The position numbers and the translations under genes are program-made. A stretch of DNA of 64,000 bases, from positions 868,001 through 932,000 of the forward strand of contig NZ_CP159805.1 of NCBI RefSeq assembly GCF_048087625.1, given 5' to 3'. The notes below the pieces were generated by a model. It saw nothing but the letters and a program-made list of their open reading frames with translations, made no database searches and had not been told where the DNA came from. The stretch comes from Pseudothioglobus sp905182815. Its GTDB lineage: Bacteria > Pseudomonadota > Gammaproteobacteria > PS1 > Pseudothioglobaceae. Positions 27,810 to 35,979 of this stretch are shown here, piece after piece (within the stretch, counting starts at the first letter, position 1; each line of letters opens with the position of its first letter).

Positions 27810-29177
27810 ATGAGTTTTTCAACGCTAGGACTATTACCACAACTTCTTGATGCTATTGAAGCGCAAGGCTACTCTGACGCTACGCCAATTCAGGAAAAAT
27901 CTATCCCTATTGTTTTAGAGGGAAAAGACTTAATGGCTGCTGCTCAAACTGGTACAGGAAAGACTGCAGGTTTTACGCTACCAATATTACAAATCCTTTC
28001 AGATGGCAAAAGACCATCATCAAATCACACTCGCACTCTTATATTAACGCCAACCCGAGAGCTTGCTGCACAAATTCTTGAAAGTGTTAAAACTTATGGC
28101 CAGAACTTGCCGTTAAGCTCAACAGTAGTTTTTGGAGGCGTTGGTATTGGCCCTCAAATGCAAAAGCTTCGTAAAGGGGTTGACATATTAGTTGCTACTC
28201 CTGGAAGACTACTCGACCTTCATTCTCAAAATGCTGTCAATTTTAATGAATTAGAGATATTGGTTTTGGATGAAGCTGATCGTATGCTTGACATGGGGTT
28301 TATTCATGACATTAAAAGAATTATTAAATTATTACCAAAAAAACGTCAAACATTAATGTTTTCAGCAACTTTTTCTGAAGACATTCGTAGGCTTGCAAAG
28401 GGTCTTGTCCATGAACCAGCTGAGATTTCAGTTACGCCCAGAAACTCTACAGTTGAGGCAATAAAGCACTGGATTTGTCCAGTAGATAAGTCAAGCAAAA
28501 CTGCACTTTTAACCCATTTAATTAACAAGGGAGAGTGGCAACAAGTTCTCGTATTTAGCAGAACCAAGCATGGCGCTAATAGAATTGCTACTAACCTAGA
28601 GAAGAAGAACATCAGCGCAACTGCAATTCATGGAAACAAAAGTCAGGGCGCTAGAACTCGTGCATTAGCTGACTTTAAGGCTGGAAAAGTGAGAGTCCTC
28701 GTGGCTACTGATATTGCAGCGCGCGGAATTGATATTGACCAACTCCCACACGTGATTAATTTTGACTTACCAAGTGTCCCAGAGGACTATGTTCATAGAA
28801 TTGGCCGAACTGGAAGGGCGGGAAGAGGCGGCGAAGCAATTTCTTTGGTCAGTGCAGACGAAGCCAAACAATTATTTGATATTGAGCGCCTCATCCAAAA
28901 GGAACTAGAACGTGAGTTAATTGATGATTTTGTGCCAAAACATGATCTTCCAAAGTCGCGCGAACTGCTTCCAGTAAGGTCCAAAAAACCAAAGAAACTA
29001 AACAATCAAAAACCCCAAGGAAGAAATCGAAATCGAAATAGAAGCAAAAATAATTCTCAGGGCAGTGCTGCTAAAAATAGTGACGGCCAAAGAGATGAAA
29101 GAGAGAAACCAAATCAGGCAAAAAAACGCGTATTTTGGAGTAAAAAATCAAGTAGAAAGCCTAAGCCTTTAAGCTAG
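27810..29177 (+). CDS. rhlE: DEAD-box RNA helicase, RhlE-like
   Basis: This is an ATP-dependent RNA helicase of 455 residues. Motifs in order: Q motif near 26-28 (PIQEKSIP), Walker A AAQTGTGKT, PTRELAAQ, TPGRLLD, VLDEADRMLDMGF, SATFS, ARGIDIDQLPHV and HRIGRTGRAGRGG. After residue 375 comes a low-complexity basic tail rich in Arg, Asn, Lys and Gln (RNRNRSKNNSQGS) that would bind RNA. The core and tail fit RhlE rather than DbpA or SrmB. It is a single gene. In cold seawater such helicases help ribosome assembly and RNA turnover (general knowledge). Confidence 0.92.
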   Translation: MSFSTLGLLPQLLDAIEAQGYSDATPIQEKSIPIVLEGKDLMAAAQTGTGKTAGFTLPILQILSDGKRPSSNHTRTLILTPTRELAAQILESVKTYGQNLPLSSTVVFGGVGIGPQMQKLRKGVDILVATPGRLLDLHSQNAVNFNELEILVLDEADRMLDMGFIHDIKRIIKLLPKKRQTLMFSATFSEDIRRLAKGLVHEPAEISVTPRNSTVEAIKHWICPVDKSSKTALLTHLINKGEWQQVLVFSRTKHGANRIATNLEKKNISATAIHGNKSQGARTRALADFKAGKVRVLVATDIAARGIDIDQLPHVINFDLPSVPEDYVHRIGRTGRAGRGGEAISLVSADEAKQLFDIERLIQKELERELIDDFVPKHDLPKSRELLPVRSKKPKKLNNQKPQGRNRNRNRSKNNSQGSAAKNSDGQRDEREKPNQAKKRVFWSKKSSRKPKPLS

Positions 29178-29178
29178 G

Positions 29179-30639
29179 CTACTTAATATTAGTAGGAAAC
29201 CTCAGTTTTGCTTCAGCTCCTTGCTGAATAAAGCGGTTCTGAAGGGTTACCTCGCCTCCATGAAGCTGCATTATTTTTCGAACAAATCGCAGTCCTAAGC
29301 CGTTTCCTCGAACCCCTGTATCTGGCCTAGAGACAGAGAAAAATCGGGTAAACAACTTGCTGAGAACGTGGGGAGGTATTCCTGGCCCATCATCAAGAAC
29401 AATAATTGAAATTGCAGCATTAGTTTCAGAGACCTTAATAGTAATTGTTCCTGATTTTGGACTAAAGTCTAAAGCGTTATTAACAATATTTCCAATAGCT
29501 TGCTCTAGTAATATTTTTTCAGCCTTAATTAGAGATTTATTGTTGATCTCAAGAACAATATTTAAACCTTTATCTGAGATATTTTTTGAGCGGCTAGGCG
29601 CCTTTAAAACGTTATTAACAATCTGCAAAATGTTCAGTAGCTCAATGGCCTTAAGCGTTTCCCGTCTTTCAATTCTTGATAGATCGAGCAATCTGTTAAC
29701 CAGAAGATCCATATGCTTATTTGAATCCAATATGTTTTCAATAAACCTTTTTCTTTGCTCGTCACTCATTGGAGTGAGTAGGTTTTCAGCAGTAAGCTGA
29801 ATTCCTGTTATAGGCGTTCTTAATTCGTGCGCAAGGGTATCAATGTACTGCTCAACATCGTCCTTAAGCTCAACCTCAGCTCGGGCATTTTCAATAGTTT
29901 TTGCAAGTTTATTGAATTGATTGTTAAGATCAGGAGCAACCACATCTTCACCACTAAAAAGACTGGTGGTATATTTTTCTATGCGCCTGATATTTCTGGA
30001 GATTCTGTAACTACCTAACGCACCAAAAATTAATGAAATTAGAAAAATATAAAAGATAAATTGTAAGAGATAGTTTTGATCTAATAAATCCATTAATGGT
30101 GCTACAACAACTACCGCACCTAAGATTTCACCGTTGTTTCCATAAATTGGATTTGAAGCGTTAAGAAACCTTGACTGGTATAGGTATTCAACGACAACTC
30201 CTCTAGCTTTTTTGGGCCCAGGAACATTCTCGACAGCAACTCTGGTGATGCCTTGACCGCCACTTAGGGCTGAATCAACTTCATTATGAGCTCTCATGTC
30301 CTTGCCGAGTATAAGTCCTCTAGAATCTAATACAAGGAGGCCATCCTTGTCAGTAACATAAATTGCAAGGTTTTCAAGTTTTTGATTACTGTTGGGATCT
30401 ATTGTGTTTCTTTGAGAGCGTAAATAGTTAACAATCAAACTTTCAAAGGTTTCTAAATCAATTTCACCGTCCTTGTTGTTTTGAGAGGCTACTCTGCTCA
30501 TTAGACTTGAAACCTCAACCATGACTGATTTTGCTGATTCAAGGGCGGTTCTGTGGGCAAATACCCAAAGTAAAGTTGAACTTATAATGAAGTAGAGAAG
30601 AAAGAGTTTGGTACCAATGTTGAGCTTAAAGTGTCTCAT
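29179..30639 (-). CDS. creC: CreC-like sensor histidine kinase
   Basis: This two-component sensor has 486 residues. A first membrane helix is at about 10-28, a periplasmic sensor domain of about 150 residues follows (ENLAIYVTDKDGLLVLDSRG and KARGVVVEYLYQSRFLNASNPI, which resemble CreC), and a second helix is near 190-212. After a HAMP-like linker come the phospho-acceptor H271 in DTLAHELRTPITG, an N box, DDGPGIPP and GNGLGLRFVRKIM. Its start codon overlaps the stop of the response regulator gene by four bases. E. coli CreBC controls acetate-related genes including ackA-pta; pta lies about 6 kb away here, which is suggestive only. Confidence 0.88.
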   Translation of the reverse strand: MRHFKLNIGTKLFLLYFIISSTLLWVFAHRTALESAKSVMVEVSSLMSRVASQNNKDGEIDLETFESLIVNYLRSQRNTIDPNSNQKLENLAIYVTDKDGLLVLDSRGLILGKDMRAHNEVDSALSGGQGITRVAVENVPGPKKARGVVVEYLYQSRFLNASNPIYGNNGEILGAVVVVAPLMDLLDQNYLLQFIFYIFLISLIFGALGSYRISRNIRRIEKYTTSLFSGEDVVAPDLNNQFNKLAKTIENARAEVELKDDVEQYIDTLAHELRTPITGIQLTAENLLTPMSDEQRKRFIENILDSNKHMDLLVNRLLDLSRIERRETLKAIELLNILQIVNNVLKAPSRSKNISDKGLNIVLEINNKSLIKAEKILLEQAIGNIVNNALDFSPKSGTITIKVSETNAAISIIVLDDGPGIPPHVLSKLFTRFFSVSRPDTGVRGNGLGLRFVRKIMQLHGGEVTLQNRFIQQGAEAKLRFPTNIK

Positions 30640-31304
30640 TCAATTAGGCTATATCCAATTCCTCTATGGGTTTCAATAAAATCGCTGTTTTCGTCAACCT
30701 CATGAAGCCTCTTACGAATAGACTTAATATGAGTATTAATAGTTTTAATGTCAGAGCCATGGGGCCTGTCCCAAATAATGCTCATTAAAAACTCTCTGGA
30801 GTGAACTCTGTTCGGGTTTTTAACAAGGTGAGATAAAATTTTAAATTCTGCAGGAGTAAGCGTTAGCTCAATCTCATTAAAAACCACTCTTTGCATAGCA
30901 TGATTAATACCAAACTTTGAGCTTCCAGAAGTAGTGCTTGCTTTTCCAGTTCTTAGCTGAGCACGAACATGAGCAACAACGAGTCTTGGGCTTAATGGTT
31001 TAGTTACGTAAGCGTTAGCTCCAAGACCTTCAAGACCGAGAACCTGATCAGACTCATCATCCCTTGCTGAAATAATAATAACAGGTAAGCTGTATTTTTC
31101 ACGGACCTTTCTCAGGACGTCAAACCCACTCATATCAGGCAAACCAACGTCAAGAAGAATTAGGTCAACTTCGTTATTGTTAAAATACTCAAGTGCGTCT
31201 TGACCATTATCAAACCACTTGCAATTAAAAGAGTCTTGCTCGAGGATAAAAGCGATACTCTCGGCAATTGTTTTATCGTCCTCAACTATTAAGATGGTTT
31301 GCAT
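30636..31304 (-). CDS. creB: CreB-like response regulator, OmpR family
   Basis: The 222-residue regulator has a receiver domain with the phospho-acceptor D52 (LILLDVGLPDMSG), acid pocket ED at 8-9 and K102 in TKPLSPR, then an OmpR-type winged helix (ELTLTPAEFKILSHL ... IKSIRKRLHE ... HRGIGYSLIE). The SPR after the Lys is CreB-like. It is transcribed before the sensor gene. A TTCAT-N6-TTCAT direct repeat, close to the known CreB tag TTCAC-N6-TTCAC, lies 64-79 bases upstream of its start and may mediate autoregulation. Confidence 0.88.
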   Translation of the reverse strand: MQTILIVEDDKTIAESIAFILEQDSFNCKWFDNGQDALEYFNNNEVDLILLDVGLPDMSGFDVLRKVREKYSLPVIIISARDDESDQVLGLEGLGANAYVTKPLSPRLVVAHVRAQLRTGKASTTSGSSKFGINHAMQRVVFNEIELTLTPAEFKILSHLVKNPNRVHSREFLMSIIWDRPHGSDIKTINTHIKSIRKRLHEVDENSDFIETHRGIGYSLIE

Positions 31305-31367
31305 TTAAGATAATAATTTCTAATAAAAAAAGATATTGTAGTTTAAAACAAAAAAATTGAAAGAAAC

Positions 31368-31383
31368 TTCATAAAGTCTTCAT
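31368..31383. promoter_or_regulatory. CreB-tag-like direct repeat upstream of creB
   Basis: TTCAT-AAAGTC-TTCAT is two five-base repeats with a six-base spacer, an 11-base period that suits an OmpR-family dimer. The E. coli cre tag is TTCAC-N6-TTCAC; the last base differs in both halves. It also resembles part of a PHO box. The position in front of creB makes it a plausible autoregulatory site. Confidence 0.4.
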
Positions 31384-31647
31384 CAAAACTCCATTGATTA
31401 AACATTTGAAAGTTTGACGCAATGATTATTATCTGCATATTGTTTTTAGTTTATTAGAGCCGTTGCAATTACAACCCCTTTAAATTGCAACTAAACATAA
31501 TACTAATAATCTCTTCATTTGTAAATGGATTATACATAAGCATTATGCAAGTCTCTAATAGCTAAAGGCAATATTTACGAATTTTAAGTTTTTTAAAGAA
31601 CCTCATAACTTTTGTCATTCTCTCTCCGTTTGGCATAAGAGGTACCC

Positions 31648-31687
31648 GCTTTAGTTGACAGGTCTCTCCTTATCGGTCAACTAAAGC
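31648..31687 (+). repeat. Perfect 12-base inverted repeat, terminator- or leader-like hairpin
   Basis: Left arm 31648-31659 (GCTTTAGTTGAC) and right arm 31676-31687 (GTCAACTAAAGC) are exact reverse complements around a 16-base loop. ATTTTTC follows the right arm on the plus strand, as in an intrinsic terminator. Nothing upstream on the plus strand is a recognised gene, so if it is a terminator it would end a small RNA. Confidence 0.6.
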
Positions 31688-31705
31688 ATTTTTCTTGGAT
31701 TAACT

Positions 31706-31858
31706 ATGAATCAAATGCAGAAGCAACTATCTTTAAAGCCATCCTTAGCAAATATTGCTAAATCTTATTGTAAGAGAAATAATATCAATGAAAAACAATT
31801 TTTAAAAGCAATGAAGTGGTATCAAAGCGCTATAAGTAACTCTAAGAAAAATAAATAA
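31706..31858 (+). CDS. Possible 50-residue basic protein
   Basis: ATG at 31706 opens a 50-codon frame ending in TAA at 31858. The product begins MNQMQKQLSLKPSLANIAKS and is basic (many Lys, one Cys, one Trp, KQFLKAMKWYQSAI), consistent with a small helical protein. No clear Shine-Dalgarno sequence precedes it. It lies 18 bases after a strong hairpin and 50 bases before the peroxiredoxin gene. I do not recognise it. The balanced composition and helical pattern make it better than random, but confidence is low. Confidence 0.35.
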   Translation: MNQMQKQLSLKPSLANIAKSYCKRNNINEKQFLKAMKWYQSAISNSKKNK

Positions 31859-31907
31859 ATCTATTTTTTTTAATTAAAATCAACCTAAACTCTAAGGCTA
31901 TTTCATA

Positions 31908-32435
31908 ATGTCCATAAAATCTATCAAAAAAGTTTTTCTTATATCTCTCTTATTAGCATTTTATTCCACGTCTTATGCATCATTGGAATTAGGCGATAAA
32001 GCGCCAAACTTTATTCTTGATGATCAGAATAGTCAAAGCCATCAATTGACGGACTATAAGGGTAAATGGGTAATTCTTTATTTTTATCCTAAAGATGACA
32101 CGCCTGGCTGCACCACTCAGGCTTGTGACTTTAGAGATGCGGTTAAAAGGATTATTGCAAGTAAGTCTGTTGTATTTGGTGTAAGTCTTGATAGTGTCGA
32201 ATCTCACAAACGCTTTTCTGACAAAAATAATTTACCTTTTTCCCTGCTCTCAGATGAAGAGGGCATAGTTGCAAAATCTTATGACTCTCTTAATAGCTTT
32301 ATAGGCTTTAAGAGCGCAAAGCGAAATACCTTTATTATTAATCCTGAAGGGTTACTATCTAAAATTTACCTATCAGTAGATCCTAAAACACACTCACAAA
32401 TGGTCTTAAACGATCTGTCTATATTGCAAGAATAA
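31908..32435 (+). CDS. bcp: Periplasmic peroxiredoxin, Bcp/PrxQ type
   Basis: This thiol peroxidase of 175 residues reduces hydroperoxides. Unlike ordinary cytoplasmic Bcp it starts with a signal peptide (KKVFLISLLLAFYSTSYA, cleavage near residue 24), so it should act in the periplasm. The peroxidatic cysteine is C68 in PKDDTPGCTTQACDF and the resolving cysteine C73, the classical five-residue spacing of PrxQ. The C-terminal FIINPEGLLSKIYLSVDP is typical of the family. A periplasmic reductant would be needed and is not encoded nearby. Confidence 0.92.
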   Translation: MSIKSIKKVFLISLLLAFYSTSYASLELGDKAPNFILDDQNSQSHQLTDYKGKWVILYFYPKDDTPGCTTQACDFRDAVKRIIASKSVVFGVSLDSVESHKRFSDKNNLPFSLLSDEEGIVAKSYDSLNSFIGFKSAKRNTFIINPEGLLSKIYLSVDPKTHSQMVLNDLSILQE

Positions 32436-32437
32436 CT

Positions 32438-32716
32438 TTAGTTTGATTTATTTAAATGAATTAAAGCTGTTTTAGTTTTCCTTGTCATTTTTTTAATTAC
32501 AATTTCTCTTTTTAAAGCCTCACTTCTTGATATAGCACTCTCTTGATAGACTAATTCTAATGGCAGTCTTGATCTGGTGTATTTAGCGCCACCTTTAATT
32601 TCACCATTGTGCTGTTTAAGACGATTTTCTATATTATTTGTAATTCCGCAATAGAGTGTTTTGTCGCCGCATTCAAGAATATAGATAGTCCATATTTTTT
32701 CAGAAATATCAATCAT
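32438..32716 (-). CDS. GIY-YIG domain protein, YhbQ-like
   Basis: The 92-residue protein consists of one GIY-YIG nuclease domain. The motif halves are WTIYILECGDKTLYCGITNN and later the Arg/Glu-containing helix region RSRLPLELVYQE and SEALKREIVIKKM. Single-domain proteins of this kind (YhbQ/UPF0213) are widespread; the cellular role is unclear, probably DNA processing. It converges on the peroxiredoxin gene with a two-base gap. Confidence 0.88.
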   Translation of the reverse strand: MIDISEKIWTIYILECGDKTLYCGITNNIENRLKQHNGEIKGGAKYTRSRLPLELVYQESAISRSEALKREIVIKKMTRKTKTALIHLNKSN

Positions 32717-32852
32717 TTAAACTTTTTACCATAATTGTGAAAACACTCTGCAAAAATACATTAAAATCCATTTTTTTATAAAAAAAGTGTCATGATAAAC
32801 TGTTTCTTTTTTATCAATGATTTTTTTATCTCCTAATGGAATTGAAATTGTT

Positions 32853-34106
32853 ATGCTGACTATCGTTATGCGCGCTATATGGCCATTATTCCTAGGAATA
32901 TTATTTATTAGCTTGGGAAATGGCTTACAGGGAACCTTAAGTAGCTGGAGGGCAGATTATGAAGGTTTTTCTGTTCTTACAACCGGCCTAGTAATGTCGG
33001 GTTATTTTTTGGGTGCTTTTGCAAGCTCTTTGATATCTCCTGGTCAAATCAAAAAGACTGGCCAAATTCGAACTTATGCTGCTTTTGCTTCAATCGCCTC
33101 AACTGCAATTCTAATACAGTTATTATTTATTGAGCCACCCGTCTGGTTTGTTGCTCGGTTTTTATCAGGTTTTTGTGTTGCTGGAATCATGATAATTGTT
33201 GAGGGATGGCTAAACTCAATTTCTTCAAATGAAAATCGTGGGCAACTATTTTCAATTCATATGATGGTTGTTTGGGGCGGCCTTGCAATGGGTCAGGGCT
33301 TATTTGTGATTGATAGCCCAGCAGGTGTTAATTTATTTCTGCTTGCCTCTATCTTGCTTTCAGTCTCCCTAATCCCAATCCTGTTAACTGAAATCAAGGC
33401 TCCTGAAGTTGAGATGCAGGAACCCTTAGGTTTTAAGGCATTATGGAAAGCATCGCCTTCAGGGGTTGCAACGATTGGCATCTCTGGGCTAGCTTCTGCA
33501 GGCTTCTTTGGTGTTGGAACAATTTACGCAATTCAGTCGGGTTTAAGTATTTCTGAGACCGCACTTTTTATGACTCTATTTATTGGTTTTGGCGCATTAT
33601 CACAGTGGCCACTTGGCTGGTTATCTGACAAGATTGATCGAAGAAAGGTGATTCTACTTTGCTGCTCAATAGTTATAGGGGTTTGTGCACTTCTTGTAAT
33701 GTTTGATTTTTCTAAAACTACTTTCTTAGTTTTAAATGGATTGATTGGTGCAAGCACATTACCGCTCTATTCACTTGGTGTTGCTCAAACTAATGACCGC
33801 TTAAAGCCAAGTCAAATGGTTAGTGCTAGTGGAACAATTGTTTTTGTTTTTAGTGTCTTTGCGGCATTAGGACCCTTCACGATGAGTTATTTCCTGAATT
33901 TATTTGATAGCATTGGCTTCTTATTGTACTTAAGCCTAGTTCACTTGGTAATCGGGGTAACAGTGTTTGTTATGATGTTTATTAATGAAGATGTTGACGA
34001 GTCGGATCAATCAGACTTCCAAGTTATGGCGCAAAGACCAAGTATGGTTGCAATGGAAGTGATTGCAGAGGAAGCTATAGAATCTCAATCAGATTCAGAA
34101 AGCTAA
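32853..34106 (+). CDS. Major facilitator superfamily permease, YcaD-like
   Basis: This is a 12-helix permease. The frame is open from 32817, but the ATG at 32853 (MLTIVMRAIWPLFLGILF) starts just before helix 1 as in related proteins, giving 417 residues; the choice is not decided by a ribosome site. Motifs are SLGNGLQGTLSSWRAD after helix 1, the loop LSDKIDRRK between helices 8 and 9 and WPLGWLSDK. The acidic C-terminal tail (NEDVDESDQSD) is cytoplasmic. The substrate is unknown; it lies alone between the GIY-YIG gene and the DUF1185 cluster. Confidence 0.83.
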   Translation: MLTIVMRAIWPLFLGILFISLGNGLQGTLSSWRADYEGFSVLTTGLVMSGYFLGAFASSLISPGQIKKTGQIRTYAAFASIASTAILIQLLFIEPPVWFVARFLSGFCVAGIMIIVEGWLNSISSNENRGQLFSIHMMVVWGGLAMGQGLFVIDSPAGVNLFLLASILLSVSLIPILLTEIKAPEVEMQEPLGFKALWKASPSGVATIGISGLASAGFFGVGTIYAIQSGLSISETALFMTLFIGFGALSQWPLGWLSDKIDRRKVILLCCSIVIGVCALLVMFDFSKTTFLVLNGLIGASTLPLYSLGVAQTNDRLKPSQMVSASGTIVFVFSVFAALGPFTMSYFLNLFDSIGFLLYLSLVHLVIGVTVFVMMFINEDVDESDQSDFQVMAQRPSMVAMEVIAEEAIESQSDSES

Positions 34107-34117
34107 TAAATTCTTGG

Positions 34118-34732
34118 CTATACGTTTGCAGGGTTGTCTACGTCATGACCTAAGTCTTTCAAATCTTGATAGCGGTCACCTATTCTATGATGCGGTCTAC
34201 CGCCGATTGAAGCGCCTAGCGCTATGACCAACTCATCATCTGCCGGAGCGTCAGGTATAGCGAGCTGAATTGTCAAGTAATGAGAGCGCCGTCCGGCATC
34301 ATTTTTATCCATTAAAGGAATCATGATTGGCGCATTTGCACCGCCCCTTGTATTGCAAAATGACAAGTAAGATTGAGCTCCAACAGCTTTACGATAGTAA
34401 TTGCCAAATCGAAGTGTATGGATAATGGCAGAAGCATGCTCAATTTCACCCTTAAGTCCTACTATGGCTGATTTGCCATATCCCTCTACTTTATCTCCTG
34501 AGCCAGCTTCCTTAATAATCATGGCGGTTAATATTTCACCAAGCTCTGGCGCAACATCTAGTATTCCTGGCTTGAGATCTTCTGTAAATTTACCGGCATT
34601 TTGCAGGTCAACCCAAGGATTTTTTATAACAGCAATCGCTGCTATTAAAGTAAGCGGTTTGTCTGCTTTTTTGTTACCTTCAATAAGAGTTTTTTCAACG
34701 TGTAATAGCGTTTTCCTAATTTCAACTGGCAT
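34118..34732 (-). CDS. DUF1185 (AA_synth family) protein
   Basis: The 204-residue protein resembles the DUF1185 family, annotated 'amino acid synthesis' without a firm biochemical role. Features are an N-terminal RKTLLHVEKTLIEG, IAAIAVIKNPWV, the GYGKSAIVGLKGEIEHASAI segment, RGGANAPIMIPLMDK and a C-terminal GRPHHRIGDRYQD. It is the last gene of a three-gene set with a cupin and a PHYHD1-like oxygenase; its start codon abuts the cupin stop. In such clusters it may process the product of the oxygenase (inference). Confidence 0.72.
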   Translation of the reverse strand: MPVEIRKTLLHVEKTLIEGNKKADKPLTLIAAIAVIKNPWVDLQNAGKFTEDLKPGILDVAPELGEILTAMIIKEAGSGDKVEGYGKSAIVGLKGEIEHASAIIHTLRFGNYYRKAVGAQSYLSFCNTRGGANAPIMIPLMDKNDAGRRSHYLTIQLAIPDAPADDELVIALGASIGGRPHHRIGDRYQDLKDLGHDVDNPANV

Positions 34733-35086
34733 TTACTTCTCCTTCAAAGGTATATTTAAACCTCTTTGAAAAACAATAATTAAGGCGCCTTTTTCAGAAT
34801 AAGAAGAGTGCTGACTACCAGGCTTAAAAGAAACAAATTCACCTTTATTAAAGACTGTTCCGTCTGAGTCAATTAGCTCACCTTCCACTATGAAGAACTC
34901 CTCAAAGCCCATATGCGTATGCGGGACAGTTTGTGCGCCTGGGTCCATTTTTAAGACATAGCTTCCTTGCCCTGATACTTGATCATAACTGATGATATGC
35001 CAACTCATTTTTGGAACGGGAGAGCCGTAACGATCAAATGGCATAAATTCAACATTGTGAACATCAATTGTTTTTCTCTCATTCAT
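34733..35086 (-). CDS. Single-domain cupin
   Basis: This is a 117-residue beta-barrel protein of the cupin superfamily. The metal motif is PHTHMGFEEFFIVEGELID (two His, one Glu), and the second motif around PGSQHSSYSEKG supplies the last His. It could be a small dioxygenase, isomerase or sensing protein. It lies between the PHYHD1-like oxygenase (23-base gap) and DUF1185 (directly adjacent), which suggests one pathway. Confidence 0.82.
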   Translation of the reverse strand: MNERKTIDVHNVEFMPFDRYGSPVPKMSWHIISYDQVSGQGSYVLKMDPGAQTVPHTHMGFEEFFIVEGELIDSDGTVFNKGEFVSFKPGSQHSSYSEKGALIIVFQRGLNIPLKEK

Positions 35087-35109
35087 AAGTTTTATACTAG
35101 ACGTTAAAT

Positions 35110-35925
35110 TTAAAATTCAGACTGTAGCCAGTTATCTTTTGCATAGTGGCAATCTTGATCCACTAAATGCAGGCTAAACGCTTGTCGAGATCGCTCTGAT
35201 GTATTTGCAGCACTATAATGAGGAAGCTGACCATGCAAGATAATTAGAGTACCAGCCTTAACCTCAAGCATGTCTAATTCGTTATCAGGAAATGGACTAT
35301 CATCTAAAATTTCAAACTCAGTACCTCCACCAGAAGACAATTTAAAGCGTTTTTTAAGTGGAATTGAATGTCCTCCAGTAATTGCTTGTAAACAGCCATT
35401 TTCTTTATTTGCATCCTCAAGGGCTACCCAAAAACCGATACAGCTCATTGGGCTTGTGTATAAAAATGTTGAATCTTGGTGAAGTCCAACCTCACCACCA
35501 ATACTAGGCTGCTTAAAGATGTGCATGGATTGTAGCTTTCTAGGTTTTTTGATTCCAAGCTGTAGGCCAATTTCTGGCAAATTAAGCTCATTGATTACTT
35601 TTTTATAGACAGGGTCTAATTCATGCTGCGCATGGCCTATCTTATTAATAGATTTTTGTTTGGGAACGGTAAAGTTTCCATTGTCATCGATTGCCTTTTC
35701 TTCAAAAAAAAATCGAATTTGATCTCCAGAACTTAAAAAATATTCATCACTCGTTCTTTCCTGTTCATCAGTTGTAAAAACTGAATGTGAAGAGGGTGGC
35801 TGAAAATCATCAATAAGTTTTTCAGCGCGCTTCATTAAAAGCTCTCTTTGCTCTTGATTAATAAAATCTTCTACAACTACATATCCATCTTTATTAAATG
35901 CGTTGATTTGGTTAAGTGAAAGCAT
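35110..35925 (-). CDS. PhyH-family oxygenase, PHYHD1-like
   Basis: This Fe(II)/2-oxoglutarate oxygenase has 271 residues and closely follows the layout of animal PHYHD1: RFFFEEKAIDDNGNFTVPK, KSINKIGHAQHELDPVYK, QSMHIFKQPSIGGEVGLHQD and NGCLQAITGGHS. Iron ligands are H149, D151 and H236 (LPHYSAANTSERSRQAF), with R247 for 2-oxoglutarate. The substrate of PHYHD1 is not established. First gene of the PhyH-cupin-DUF1185 set, downstream of dadA-alr by 54 bases, so it might be read from the same transcript. Confidence 0.9.
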   Translation of the reverse strand: MLSLNQINAFNKDGYVVVEDFINQEQRELLMKRAEKLIDDFQPPSSHSVFTTDEQERTSDEYFLSSGDQIRFFFEEKAIDDNGNFTVPKQKSINKIGHAQHELDPVYKKVINELNLPEIGLQLGIKKPRKLQSMHIFKQPSIGGEVGLHQDSTFLYTSPMSCIGFWVALEDANKENGCLQAITGGHSIPLKKRFKLSSGGGTEFEILDDSPFPDNELDMLEVKAGTLIILHGQLPHYSAANTSERSRQAFSLHLVDQDCHYAKDNWLQSEF

Positions 35926-35979
35926 GGTTTTTTAAGAAATACGATAATGAATTAAATGCATTATATTAGTATTGAAAAA

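Larger units (their letters stand above)
31305..31705. other. Non-coding stretch between creB and a short ORF, with hairpins
   Basis: About 400 bases hold no convincing gene. Besides the CreB-like repeat there are two clear inverted repeats. One is GTTGCAATT / AATTGCAAC at 31462-31491 with a 12-base loop. The other is GCTTTAGTTGAC / GTCAACTAAAGC at 31648-31687 with a 16-base loop, followed by ATTTTTC. The second could be a terminator of a small RNA transcribed from within the stretch, or a leader structure of the 50-codon ORF that begins 18 bases later. I cannot tell which. Confidence 0.45.
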
